The notes under the pieces: generated by a model | Told to the model about the DNA's origin: nothing | Databases searched by the model: none | Seen by the model: the letters and a program-made list of their open reading frames with translations, nothing else | Shown: positions 8,096 through 16,036 of the stretch, in pieces | How the letters are laid out: each line of letters begins with the position of its first letter | Numbering within the stretch: the stretch's first letter is position 1 | Program-made: the position numbers and the translations under genes | DNA from: Bailinhaonella thermotolerans | GTDB taxonomy: Bacteria > Actinomycetota > Actinomycetes > Streptosporangiales > Streptosporangiaceae | Direction: 5' to 3' | NCBI RefSeq assembly: GCF_003594875.1 | Contig: NZ_QZEY01000004.1 | Location: 496,001-560,000, forward strand | DNA length: 64,000 nucleotides

Positions 8096-10018
8096 TCAGA
8101 GGCCGGTCGTCTCCAGGCCGGTCCTGAGCCCGGTGGCCTCCACGCCGGACGTCCCGAGCCCGGTCTGGCCGCCGCCGGGCTGCGGGCACCCGGGCCCGGA
8201 CGGCTCCCCGGCGGGGGAGAGCTCGCGGACCGCGCGCAGGCACTCGGCCGCGTCGGCCCGCCCGTGGCCGTACCGGGGGTCCCACACCACGGGCGGCGGG
8301 TCCACGCGGGCCGTCTCGGTCAGGACGCTCCGCAGGGCGCCGGCCGGGAGGGACACGCCGCGGGCGCGGGCCTCGGCGAGCACCAGCGCGGCCAGGCCCG
8401 CCACGGCCGGGGCCGCCATGCTGGTGCCGGACTTGCGGACCACCCCGGTGCCGGTGCGGGAGTGGGCCGCGAAGACGTCGTGGCCGGGGGCGCTGAGCTC
8501 GGGCTTGGCGCGGCCGTCACGGGTCGGGCCGGAAGCGGTGAAGCGGGACAGCGGGCGGCCCGGCACGTGCGCGTCGTACGAGCCGACGGCCAGGGCGAGG
8601 CGGCCGCAGGAGATGGACCCGATGGTGTGGCTGTCGTCCCTGGGCTCCCCGGCGAAGGACGCCTGAGAGCTGTCGTTGCGCTCGATCCAGGCGTGGTACC
8701 CGCCGGACACGACCCGCTCGCCGTGCAGGCGCACCGTCCACACCCCGGGCGGGACCCGCTCGTCCAGGAACAGCCCGAGCACGTTGTCGCCGTTGCCCGG
8801 GTCGTTCGCGCGGTGGCTCACGAACAGCAGGGTGGTCCCGTCGTCCGCGCGCACGCGGGCGTTCGAGCCGAGCGCGACCGGGCCCAGCACGTCGCCGCCG
8901 GGGCTGATCAGCTCGGCGCGGAAGACGTCGCCCCCGGCGTACCAGAGCTCGACCTCGCACTGGGCGGTCAGCAGTTCGGGGACCGCCACCCGCACGTCCG
9001 CGCGGCCTCCCGGCGGGACCGTGCCGGCGGCGTGGACCCCGCGCTCGAAGGAGTTGCCCGCCGAGATCACCACCGCGCGGCCGGGCCGCTCGGCGATCAT
9101 CGCGTCGATGCCGCGCTCGGCCAGGCTGGAGCCGTCGTGCGGGCCGCCGTGCGTGCCCAGGCTGATGTTGACCACGCAGGGCCGCTCGCCCGCCTCGTTG
9201 AACAGGAAGCGCACGGCCTCCAGCAGTTGCACCGAGTCGCCGAAGAACTGGCCCACGACCTCCTGCCCCTGCCAGGCGACGTCGGAGACCGCGGGCTCGG
9301 CGAAGGCGATGTCGGCCTCCGGCGCCACGCCCGCCACGCCCGAGCCGAGGCCGTTGCCCGCCGCGATGTCGCACACGTGGGTGCCGTGCGTGCCCTTGGG
9401 CCGGCCGGGCTGGTCGGGGACGGGGCCGTACCCCAGCGCCTCGTAGGGGTCGGCCTGGCCCAGCGCGCGGTCGATGTCGGCCGCGCCGTGCCTGCGGCCG
9501 TACCCGAAGGGGCTGCCGGGGGTGGACGCGCCGCTCTGGTCCCAGATGGCGACGACGCGGGTGGAGCCGTCGGCCCGGCGGAAGTTGCGGTGGGCGAAGT
9601 CCAGGCCGGTGTCCACGACGCCGACGAGCACGCCCGCGCCGCCGCCGGCGAGGGAGCCGGGGGGAGCGGAGGCGCGGTCGGCGCGGATCTCCGGGACGGT
9701 GGCCTGGAGGGTGGGCCGCAGCGGCTGCGCGCACTTCATGCTGCGCACGCCGGGGGCGCGGCGGACCTCCTCGACCCGGGACAGCGGGACGCGGGCGGTG
9801 ACCAGGAGGCGCCCGTCCACCTCGCCGATGACGGCGCCGAGCCGTACGCCGTCGCGGTCGGCGAAGCGGTCCACGTCGTCCACCAGGGCCAGCACGCCGA
9901 TCTCGTCCTCCTCGCTCGAGGCGGTGGCGACCGTGGTGTCGCCGCGCTCGCGCCGGTCGAGCGCGCGCTGGAGGCGCGGGTCCATGTCCGGGTAGATGTC
10001 GGTGGTCTCGATGTACAT
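8096..10018 (-). CDS. S8 (subtilisin-like) serine protease
   Basis: A 640-residue protein with the complete catalytic triad of family S8: Asp136 in GVVDTGLD, His211 in GTHGTHVC and Ser533 in SGTSMAAPAV. An N-terminal region of about 125 residues (EEDEIGVLALVDDVDRF and on) resembles a propeptide-like domain. A stretch of roughly 100 residues inserted before the serine motif looks beta-rich (LWYAGGDVFRAELISPGGD). There is no hydrophobic signal peptide, and ATG 10018 has a good GGAGGG site upstream, so the protein appears to be cytoplasmic or exported by another route. The last 40 residues are low-complexity Gly/Thr. It is monocistronic; its substrate is unknown. Confidence 0.88.
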   Translation of the reverse strand: MYIETTDIYPDMDPRLQRALDRRERGDTTVATASSEEDEIGVLALVDDVDRFADRDGVRLGAVIGEVDGRLLVTARVPLSRVEEVRRAPGVRSMKCAQPLRPTLQATVPEIRADRASAPPGSLAGGGAGVLVGVVDTGLDFAHRNFRRADGSTRVVAIWDQSGASTPGSPFGYGRRHGAADIDRALGQADPYEALGYGPVPDQPGRPKGTHGTHVCDIAAGNGLGSGVAGVAPEADIAFAEPAVSDVAWQGQEVVGQFFGDSVQLLEAVRFLFNEAGERPCVVNISLGTHGGPHDGSSLAERGIDAMIAERPGRAVVISAGNSFERGVHAAGTVPPGGRADVRVAVPELLTAQCEVELWYAGGDVFRAELISPGGDVLGPVALGSNARVRADDGTTLLFVSHRANDPGNGDNVLGLFLDERVPPGVWTVRLHGERVVSGGYHAWIERNDSSQASFAGEPRDDSHTIGSISCGRLALAVGSYDAHVPGRPLSRFTASGPTRDGRAKPELSAPGHDVFAAHSRTGTGVVRKSGTSMAAPAVAGLAALVLAEARARGVSLPAGALRSVLTETARVDPPPVVWDPRYGHGRADAAECLRAVRELSPAGEPSGPGCPQPGGGQTGLGTSGVEATGLRTGLETTGL

Positions 10019-10218
10019 CGGCTGGCCCTCCGCCCTCCTCGGTGCCGCGCGGCTGACGCCCTCGGCCTGGCCTCAGCAGACCAGCCGGAATCGCGGGCCC
10101 GCATGAGTAGGGCCTACTCAGATGCGCGGAGGAACGCCCCGTTCCGCCCGGTCCGGGCCCGCGCGCAATCCCGGTCTTTACGGGGTCCGCCCGGCTTGCC
10201 GGTGCAATCTCCGCAGGC

Positions 10219-10247
10219 TTGACCAGCGAAAACACTCAGGGTTAAGC
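10219..10247 (+). promoter_or_regulatory. candidate promoter of the terpene operon
   Basis: TTGACC (10219-10224) is followed after 17 bp by TTAAGC (10242-10247), or after 18 bp by TAAGCA, a fair match to a housekeeping promoter in an otherwise very GC-rich stretch. It sits about 70 bp before the first gene of the terpene set. The rest of the 300-bp gap 10019-10318 holds only the leader of the divergent protease gene and no other coding signal I can support. Confidence 0.4.
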
Positions 10248-10318
10248 ATGATTACGCTGGGTAGGCAAACTGCGGCGTCGCCTTGACCCCTCCCACGCCG
10301 CAGCCAGATGAGGTGATC

Positions 10319-11359
10319 ATGCACGGCCCGACCGGGACCACGGCGGACGACCGCGACACGGGGACCCGCCGCACCGTCACCGACGTCCTCGCCGAGACCC
10401 GGCGCGTCGTCGAGCCCGCCCACCGCGCCGCCCTCGGGCGGCTGCCGGAGGAGGTGCGGCACGTCGCCGGCTATCACGCGGGCTGGTGGGACGCCGACGG
10501 GCGCCCCCAGGACAACACGGGCAAGGCCGTACGGCCCGCGCTCGTGCTCGCCTGCGCCCGCGCGATCGCGGGGGACCTGCCGGCGGCGGCGGTGCCGGCG
10601 GCGGTCGCGGTGGAGCTGGTGCACGACTTCTCACTGCTGCACGACGACGTCATGGACGGCGACCCGGTGCGAAGACATCGCCCCTCGGCCTGGGCCGTCT
10701 TCGGCGTCGGGCGCGCGGTGCTGGCCGGGGACGCCCTGGTCAGCCTGGCGCTCGACGTGCTCGCCGGGTCGGCCGCCGAGGTCCGGGTGCTCACCGGCGC
10801 CCTGCTGCGGCTGTGCGGCGGGCAGAGCGCCGACCTGGAGTTCGCCGAACGCGCCGACGTCACCCTCGCCGAATGCCTGGCGATGGAGGCGGGCAAGACC
10901 GGCGCGCTGCTCGGCTGCGCCTGCGAACTGGGCGCGCTCGCCGCGGGGGCGGAGCGCGACCGGGCCGCCGCGCTGAGCGAGTTCGGCGAGCACCTGGGCC
11001 TCGCGTACCAGCTCGTGGACGACCTGCTCGGCATCTGGGGAGACCCCCGGATCACCGGCAAGCCCGTCTACAGCGACCTGACCGCCCGCAAGAAGTCCCT
11101 GCCCGTCGTGGCCGCGCTGTCCTCCGGCACCCCCGCCGGGGAGAAGCTCGCCCGCGTCTACGCGGGCTCGGACCGGCCGCGCGACCCCGAGCGGGTCGCC
11201 AGCCTGGTCGAGGCCGCGGGCGCCCGCTCCTGGGCCAGGCGGCAGGCCGACCGTCACCTCGCGGCCGCGCTGGAGTGCCTGGGGCGGGCCCGTCCCGACC
11301 CCCGCGCGGCGGCGGACCTGCGGGCCATCGCCCATCTCATCATCCGGAGGGATCACTGA
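10319..11359 (+). CDS. polyprenyl (FPP/GGPP-type) diphosphate synthase
   Basis: A 346-residue trans-isoprenyl diphosphate synthase that condenses IPP with allylic diphosphates. The first aspartate-rich motif DDVMD is at residues 109-113 and the second is [17 protein letters not shown] and RKKSLP are also conserved. Phe104, five residues before the first motif, is seen in short-chain (C15-C20) enzymes, but product length cannot be fixed from sequence. ATG 10319 is preferred because GAGG (10310-10313) lies 5 bp upstream; a TTG 12 codons earlier has nothing comparable. It leads the operon that ends in a terpene synthase and probably supplies its substrate. Confidence 0.92.
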   Translation: MHGPTGTTADDRDTGTRRTVTDVLAETRRVVEPAHRAALGRLPEEVRHVAGYHAGWWDADGRPQDNTGKAVRPALVLACARAIAGDLPAAAVPAAVAVELVHDFSLLHDDVMDGDPVRRHRPSAWAVFGVGRAVLAGDALVSLALDVLAGSAAEVRVLTGALLRLCGGQSADLEFAERADVTLAECLAMEAGKTGALLGCACELGALAAGAERDRAAALSEFGEHLGLAYQLVDDLLGIWGDPRITGKPVYSDLTARKKSLPVVAALSSGTPAGEKLARVYAGSDRPRDPERVASLVEAAGARSWARRQADRHLAAALECLGRARPDPRAAADLRAIAHLIIRRDH

Positions 11360-11360
11360 C

Positions 11361-12737
11361 ATGCCCACCCCCGACGGCGCCCGCACCGTGCTGCTGGCGT
11401 CCCCCCGGTCCCTGTGCGCGGGCGTCGAACGCGCCATCGAGACCGTCGAGCTCGCCCTCGCGAACCGCCCCGACCCTACGCGGCCGATCTACGTCCGCAA
11501 GCAGATCGTGCACAACACCCACGTCGTGGCCGACCTGGAGGAACGCGGCGCGGTCTTCGTGGACGAGCTCGGCGACATCCCCGCCGACGCGCCCCCCGGC
11601 ACCGTCGTGGTGTTCTCCGCCCACGGCGTCTCGCCCGCCGTACGGCGCGACGCCGACGCGCGCGGATTCACGGTCATCGACGCCACCTGCCCGCTGGTGA
11701 CCAAGGTGCACGCCGAGGCGCGGCGGTTCGCCGGGCGCGGGGACACCGTCGTGCTGATCGGGCACGCCGGGCACGAGGAGGTCGAGGGCACGCTCGGCGA
11801 GGCCCCGGACCGCACGCTGCTGCTGGAGGACGCCGCGGGGGTGGACGACCTGCCGATCGGGGACGGCGAGCCGGTGTCCTACCTGACGCAGACCACCCTG
11901 GCGCTGGACGAGACCGCCGAGATCGTCGAGGCGCTGCGGGCGCGGTTCCCCAACCTGCGCGGGCCGGCGGGGGAGGACATCTGCTACGCCACCACCAACC
12001 GGCAGCGGGCCGTGGAACAGGTCGCCCGCGAGTCCGACGTCGTGCTGGTCGTGGGGTCGGGCAACTCCTCCAACTCCCGCCGCATGGTCGAGGTCGCCCG
12101 GCGGCAGGGTACCCCGGCGCATCTCATCGACGACGCCGGGCGCATCGACCCCGAGTGGCTGCGCGGCGCCTCCGTGATCGGCCTGTCCGCCGGGGCCTCG
12201 GCCCCGCAGCGCCTGGTGGACGAGGTGATCGACCGTCTGCGCGCCGAGGGGCCGGTGCGCGTCCTGGAGCGCGAGGTCACGACCGAGGACGTGTCCTTCG
12301 CGCTTCCCAAGGAGGTCAGGCCCGGGTCCCGCCGGGCTCCCGCCCGCCCCCCGGCCGCCGAGTCGCCCGCCGTACGGCGTGAGCGCGCCGCCGAGCCGCC
12401 CGGCCCCGCTCTCCGGTCGGAGGAGCCCGGGCGCGTCGCCGTGCCCCGGCCGCGGATGTGGAACGACGAGCCGGAGCCGGGCGCGCGGGAGCCGGAGGAA
12501 GGGTCCCGGGGCGCGGCGGAGGGGGCCCGGGGACCGGAGGAGACGGCGCGGTCGCGGGAGGAGGAGGCGCGGTCGCCGCACACCGGGACGGCCTCCCTCG
12601 TCCCGCGGCACACCCCGGCAGGGCCGGAGGAGTCCGGCATGCCCCGGTACTCCCCCTGGTCCCGCGATCCCGAGCGGCGCGAACCGCCGGGCCACGCCCA
12701 TTCCCCCTGGGAGAGCGGCGGCCCCGAGCCGGCCTGA
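11361..12737 (+). CDS. ispH: 4-hydroxy-3-methylbut-2-enyl diphosphate reductase with long C-terminal tail
   Basis: The last enzyme of the MEP pathway, an iron-sulfur reductase making IPP and DMAPP. The three cluster cysteines are Cys19 (SLCAGV), Cys110 (DATCPLV) and Cys208 ([11 protein letters not shown]); HNTHVV and SAHGV carry the substrate histidines. The catalytic domain ends near residue 325 (VSFALPKEV). About 130 more residues follow, rich in Arg, Pro, Glu and Gly, with repeated [16 protein letters not shown]-like blocks and no recognisable domain. Usual IspH length is about 310-340, so the tail is an unusual addition. GGAGGG lies 10 bp before ATG 11361. Its place between prenyl synthase and ispG suggests a dedicated precursor-boosting copy. 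Confidence 0.94.
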   Translation: MPTPDGARTVLLASPRSLCAGVERAIETVELALANRPDPTRPIYVRKQIVHNTHVVADLEERGAVFVDELGDIPADAPPGTVVVFSAHGVSPAVRRDADARGFTVIDATCPLVTKVHAEARRFAGRGDTVVLIGHAGHEEVEGTLGEAPDRTLLLEDAAGVDDLPIGDGEPVSYLTQTTLALDETAEIVEALRARFPNLRGPAGEDICYATTNRQRAVEQVARESDVVLVVGSGNSSNSRRMVEVARRQGTPAHLIDDAGRIDPEWLRGASVIGLSAGASAPQRLVDEVIDRLRAEGPVRVLEREVTTEDVSFALPKEVRPGSRRAPARPPAAESPAVRRERAAEPPGPALRSEEPGRVAVPRPRMWNDEPEPGAREPEEGSRGAAEGARGPEETARSREEEARSPHTGTASLVPRHTPAGPEESGMPRYSPWSRDPERREPPGHAHSPWESGGPEPA

Positions 12738-12746
12738 GCCCGGTCC

Positions 12747-12802
12747 CGGCGCTCGCGACCCGGCGCTTGGGACCCGGCGCTCGGGTCCAGGCGCTCGGGG
12801 CC
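12747..12802 (+). repeat. four 14-bp tandem units after ispH
   Basis: Copies of CGGCGCTCGGGACC with single changes lie at 12747-12760, 12761-12774, 12775-12788 and 12789-12802. They begin 9 bp after the ispH stop. The sequence differs from that of the following array. Confidence 0.8.
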
Positions 12803-12845
12803 CGGCCTCGCCGGGTCCCCGTGTGCCGCCGGGTCCTGTGCCGCC

Positions 12846-12959
12846 GATCCCCCCGCCGTCCGATCCCCCCCGCCGTCCGATCCCCCCCGCCGTCCGATCC
12901 CCGTGCGGCCCGATCCCCGTGCGGCCCGATCCCCGTGCGGCCCGATCCCCGTGCGGCCC
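12846..12959 (+). repeat. two adjoining 16-17 bp tandem arrays before ispG
   Basis: Three copies of GATCCCCCCCGCCGTCC (first one base shorter; 12846-12895) run directly into four identical copies of GATCCCCGTGCGGCCC (12896-12959). The array ends 37 bp before the ispG start codon, so it lies in the ispG leader if the operon is co-transcribed. There are no spacers, so it is not a CRISPR. Confidence 0.85.
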
Positions 12960-12996
12960 GATTCTCCGAGTCCTCCGATCCCGAACAGGAGTTGCG

Positions 12997-14283
12997 ATGC
13001 CCCCTGTGAACCTCGGCCTGCCCGCACCGCCCGCCCGCCGCCGCCGCAGCCGCGCCCTCACCCTGGGCAAGGGGCCGGACGCCGTCATCGTCGGCGGCGA
13101 CGCGCCCGTGAGCGTCCAGTCGATGACCACCACGCCCACCGCCGACGTCGACGCCACCCTCCAGCAGATCGCCGAGCTCACCGCCGCCGGCTGCGAGATC
13201 GTCCGGGTCGCCGTGCCCTCCCAGGACGACGCCGACGTGCTGCCGACCATCGTCGCCAGGTCCGGCATCCCCGTCATCGCCGACATCCACTTCCAGCCCA
13301 GGTACGTCTTCGCGGCGATCGAGGCCGGATGCGCCGCCGTACGCGTGAACCCCGGCAACATCAAGAGGTTCGACGACCGGGTGGCCGAGATCGCCCGCGC
13401 GGCGGCGGAGTACGGCACGCCCATCCGGATCGGGGTGAACGCCGGGTCCCTGGACGCGCGGCTGCTGGCCAAGCACGGCAGGGCCACGCCCGAGGCGCTG
13501 GTGGAGTCGGCGCTGTGGGAGTGCTCGCTGTTCGAGGAGCACGGGTTCACCGACCTGAAGATCTCCGTCAAGCACCACGACCCGCTGACCATGATCCGCG
13601 CGTACGAGCTGCTCGCGGAGGCCTGCGACTACCCGCTGCACCTGGGCGTGACCGAGGCGGGCCCGCCCCCGCAGGGCGTGGTCAAGTCGGCGGTGGCGTT
13701 CGGGATCCTGCTGCGGCAGGGCATCGGCGACACGATCAGGGTGTCGCTGTCGGCGCCGCCGGTGGAGGAGGTCAAGGTCGGGCTGTCCATCCTGGCGTCG
13801 CTGGGGCTGCGCGAGCCCCGGCTGGAGATCGTCTCCTGCCCCTCCTGCGGGCGCGCCCAGGTGGACGTGTACACGCTCACCCAGAAGGTGCAGGCCGCCT
13901 TCGAGGGGTTCCCCCGGCCGCTGCGCGTGGCCGTCATGGGCTGCGTGGTCAACGGGCCGGGCGAGGCGCGGGAGGCGGACATCGGCGTGTCCAGCGGCAA
14001 CGGCAAGGGGCAGATCTTCGTCCGCGGCCGGGTCGTGGCGACGGTGCCCGAGTCCCGCATCGTCGAGGCCCTGATCGAGGAGGCCCTCAAGCTGGACGGC
14101 GAGGACGCGGAGACCGCGGAGGACACGGAGACCGCGGAGGACACGGAGACCGCGGAGGACACGGAGGACGTCGCGGGCGCGGAGGGCGCCGGGCCGGCCG
14201 GGGCGGGCGCCGCCGTACCGCGCGGGCGCGAACCGGCGGAAGCCGACACGCGGGCGGTGCCCGGCGCCGCGGGGGCGGGATGA
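12997..14283 (+). CDS. ispG: 4-hydroxy-3-methylbut-2-en-1-yl diphosphate synthase with acidic tail
   Basis: The penultimate MEP-pathway enzyme (GcpE), 428 residues. The N-terminal TIM barrel shows [17 protein letters not shown] and RVNPGNIK. The iron-sulfur site is Cys281 and Cys284 (SCPSCGR), Cys316 (GCVVNGPGE) and Glu323. The domain ends near residue 370; the rest is an acidic, repetitive tail with three exact ETAEDT blocks. ATG 12997 has AGGAG 5 bp upstream; the upstream in-frame open stretch is tandem-repeat DNA and is not included. The stop overlaps the terpene synthase start. Having ispG and ispH together here, without the other MEP genes, suggests they relieve the iron-sulfur end of the pathway for the adjacent terpene synthase. 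Confidence 0.94.
   Translation: MPPVNLGLPAPPARRRRSRALTLGKGPDAVIVGGDAPVSVQSMTTTPTADVDATLQQIAELTAAGCEIVRVAVPSQDDADVLPTIVARSGIPVIADIHFQPRYVFAAIEAGCAAVRVNPGNIKRFDDRVAEIARAAAEYGTPIRIGVNAGSLDARLLAKHGRATPEALVESALWECSLFEEHGFTDLKISVKHHDPLTMIRAYELLAEACDYPLHLGVTEAGPPPQGVVKSAVAFGILLRQGIGDTIRVSLSAPPVEEVKVGLSILASLGLREPRLEIVSCPSCGRAQVDVYTLTQKVQAAFEGFPRPLRVAVMGCVVNGPGEAREADIGVSSGNGKGQIFVRGRVVATVPESRIVEALIEEALKLDGEDAETAEDTETAEDTETAEDTEDVAGAEGAGPAGAGAAVPRGREPAEADTRAVPGAAGAG
14110..14163 (+). repeat. three exact 18-bp tandem repeats inside ispG
   Basis: GAGACCGCGGAGGACACG occurs three times in a row (14110-14127, 14128-14145, 14146-14163), encoding the ETAEDT repeats of the acidic tail. Perfect copies imply recent expansion and possible length variation between strains. 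Confidence 0.9.
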
Positions 14284-15383
14284 CCGGGGCGTGGGAGGCG
14301 CGCGGGACGGGGGAGTGCGCCGTGGACGTGGACGAGGTCGAGCTGCCGCCGATCTACTGCCCGCTGGAGCCGGGCCTGAACCCGGCCAGGGACCGGGTGG
14401 AACGGCGCGCGATCGCGTGGATCGAGGGGTCGGGCATGTGCGCGGACCGGCGGGAACGGGCGTGGGTGATCGGCACGCGCAGCGCCGACTTCTACGCGCG
14501 CTTCGCGCCCCACGCGGACGAGGAGCGCCTCCTGCCCGCCGCCCTGTGGGTCTACTGGGGCTTCGCCTTCGACGACGCCCGCTGCGACGCCGGGCGGTTC
14601 AGCGGGCGGCCGGCGGAGTTCCTGCCCATGGCCCAGCGGATCCAGCGGGCGCTGGAGCTGCCCGGGCCGTCCGGCGACGATCCGTACGGCAGGGCGCTGG
14701 CCGACATCGCCGGCCGGTTCCGCGCGCTGGCCACGAGCGCGCAGGTGTGGCGGTTCCGGGTCGCGCACCAGGCGTGGCTGACCGGCGTGGCCTGGCAGAT
14801 CGCCAACGAGGCCCGGGGACGGCTCCCGGACCTGGACGACTACATCACCATGCGGCTGCACTCGGCGGGCGGGGAGCCCACCTTCGCCATGCTGGAGATC
14901 GCCGACGGCGAGGAGGTGCCGGACGCGGAGATGACCTCGCCGGCCGTGCGGGCGCTGACCGAGATGGCCATCCTGGTCGCCGCGCTGGACAACGACCGGC
15001 ATTCGCTGGCCAAGGAGCTGGGGCGCGGGCACACGGACCAGAACGTCTACACCGTGCTCATGCGGTGGGAGGGGCTGTCGCTCGCCGAGGCCGCGCGGCG
15101 CGCCTCCGGCCTGCGCGACCGCGTCTTCGTCCGGTTCCTGCGGCTGCGTGAGGCGACCCGGCCCCGGCTCAGCGCGCCCGGCCGCCGCTACCTGGACGGC
15201 CTGGCGTACGGCATCCGCGGCAACGCCGAGTGGGGGCTGCGGGTGCCGAGGTACGTCAGCCGCGGCGCCGACCCGGGGGCGGACGACGACGGCGCGATCA
15301 CCTGGGCGGACCGGCCGGCCGACGACCGCGACGAGCCCCTGCCGGTGGCCACGGCCGCCTGGTGGTGGGACCGCGACCTGTGA
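14280..15383 (+). CDS. class I terpene synthase
   Basis: A 367-residue bacterial terpene cyclase. The aspartate-rich metal motif is DDARCD (residues 98-103) after WVYWGFAF, and the NSE motif is N238-D-R-H-S242-x3-E246. A typical C-terminal Arg-Tyr pair appears in VPRYVSR. It ionises a prenyl diphosphate (probably made by the first gene of this operon) and cyclises it; the product cannot be predicted from sequence. No SAM-dependent prenyl methyltransferase is adjacent, which argues against 2-methylisoborneol. ATG 14280 overlaps the ispG stop. No P450 or other tailoring enzyme follows. A terminator lies 51 bp downstream. Confidence 0.9.
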   Translation: MTGAWEARGTGECAVDVDEVELPPIYCPLEPGLNPARDRVERRAIAWIEGSGMCADRRERAWVIGTRSADFYARFAPHADEERLLPAALWVYWGFAFDDARCDAGRFSGRPAEFLPMAQRIQRALELPGPSGDDPYGRALADIAGRFRALATSAQVWRFRVAHQAWLTGVAWQIANEARGRLPDLDDYITMRLHSAGGEPTFAMLEIADGEEVPDAEMTSPAVRALTEMAILVAALDNDRHSLAKELGRGHTDQNVYTVLMRWEGLSLAEAARRASGLRDRVFVRFLRLREATRPRLSAPGRRYLDGLAYGIRGNAEWGLRVPRYVSRGADPGADDDGAITWADRPADDRDEPLPVATAAWWWDRDL

Positions 15384-15434
15384 GGCGGGAGCGGCTGACA
15401 GGCGACATGACACACGGTGACACAGCGTGACATG

Positions 15435-15468
15435 GCACGGGCCCGGCGACGGAACGCCGGGCCCGTGC
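15435..15468 (+). terminator. 14-bp stem terminator after the terpene synthase
   Basis: GCACGGGCCCGGCG (15435-15448) pairs perfectly with CGCCGGGCCCGTGC (15455-15468) around a 6-nt loop. It closes the terpene operon. Confidence 0.75.
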
Positions 15469-15546
15469 TGTGGTGCCCCCAAGGATGTTTCCGGCCCGCC
15501 CGGAAGTTCGCTGAGCTGGACCGTAAACTGAGAGTAATCTATCAGC

Positions 15547-15552
15547 TACAAT
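15547..15552 (+). promoter_or_regulatory. candidate -10 element (TACAAT) of the small secreted protein
   Basis: The stretch 15505-15590 is markedly AT-rich for this genome and contains TACAAT at 15547-15552 and TAATCT at 15535-15540. No good -35 lies at the standard distance, so the exact promoter is uncertain. It lies 100 bp before the small secreted protein gene. Apart from this and the terminator, the gap 15384-15652 is empty. Confidence 0.35.
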
Positions 15553-15652
15553 CAGTACTGGTAATGGAAGCGGCAGGTAAAACGGCGTGCGCCGCCACCG
15601 GTGAAGACGCCCGGTGACGGCACGGCCGGTCCGGAGAGCGAGGGAGAGGCAC

Positions 15653-15904
15653 ATGAACCCGCGTGGGACACGCACCCGGAGGATCGTGGCGACGGCGCTT
15701 CTGGCCGTGACGGGGGCGGCCCTGCCGGCCGTTCCCGCCGCCGCCGACATCTGGGACGGCGAGGACGGCCACTGGCGCTACGTCGCGAGCTACAAGAACC
15801 GCTTCCTGTGCAAGGGCGCGGGGACCGCGCTGGTCTTCTCCGGCGGCGCCGACGACTACTCCTGCGTCGGCCGGCGCGGGCGGCTCCTGCTCTTCATCAG
15901 GTAG
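15653..15904 (+). CDS. small secreted protein of unknown function
   Basis: 83 residues. A Sec signal (RTRRIVATALLAVTGAA, then AVPAAAD) leaves a mature chain of about 51 residues beginning DIWDGEDGHWRY. It has two cysteines (FLCKG, DYSCVG) that could form one disulfide, and ends RLLLFIR. ATG 15653 has GGGAGAGG upstream. I do not recognise the family. Its own AT-rich upstream region and the terminator before it suggest a separate, regulated transcript. The mature sequence resembles the short chaplin-like or disulfide-bonded exoproteins of actinobacteria only in size. Confidence 0.6.
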   Translation: MNPRGTRTRRIVATALLAVTGAALPAVPAAADIWDGEDGHWRYVASYKNRFLCKGAGTALVFSGGADDYSCVGRRGRLLLFIR

Positions 15905-15985
15905 CCGGCTCCGCGCCGGGCGGCCGGCGGGCCCGCCCCGGCCTGGACGGGCCCGGCCGCGTCGGGCGGGCCGGGCGGGCCGGGC

Positions 15986-16009
15986 GGATCGGCACGTGGA
16001 TCGGCACGT
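15986..16009 (+). repeat. 12-bp direct repeat before the MMPL gene
   Basis: GGATCGGCACGT occurs twice in tandem (15986-15997 and 15998-16009), preceded by alternating GGGC/CGGGC runs from 15960. It lies directly upstream of the MMPL ribosome-binding site. Confidence 0.6.
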
Positions 16010-16036
16010 GGATCGCGGTGGGGAAGCGGGGGGAAG

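Noticed and set aside
12846-12959. A CRISPR-like array
   Set aside because: Units are 16-17 bp and directly adjacent with no spacers, and no cas gene is present.
12379-12996. An in-frame N-terminal extension of IspG through the repeat arrays
   Set aside because: The frame is open, but the DNA is tandem-repeat sequence, a good AGGAG stands before ATG 12997, and IspG begins normally there.
14280-15383. Assigning the terpene synthase as a 2-methylisoborneol synthase
   Set aside because: The required geranyl diphosphate methyltransferase is not adjacent, and the neighbours are MEP and prenyl synthase genes instead.
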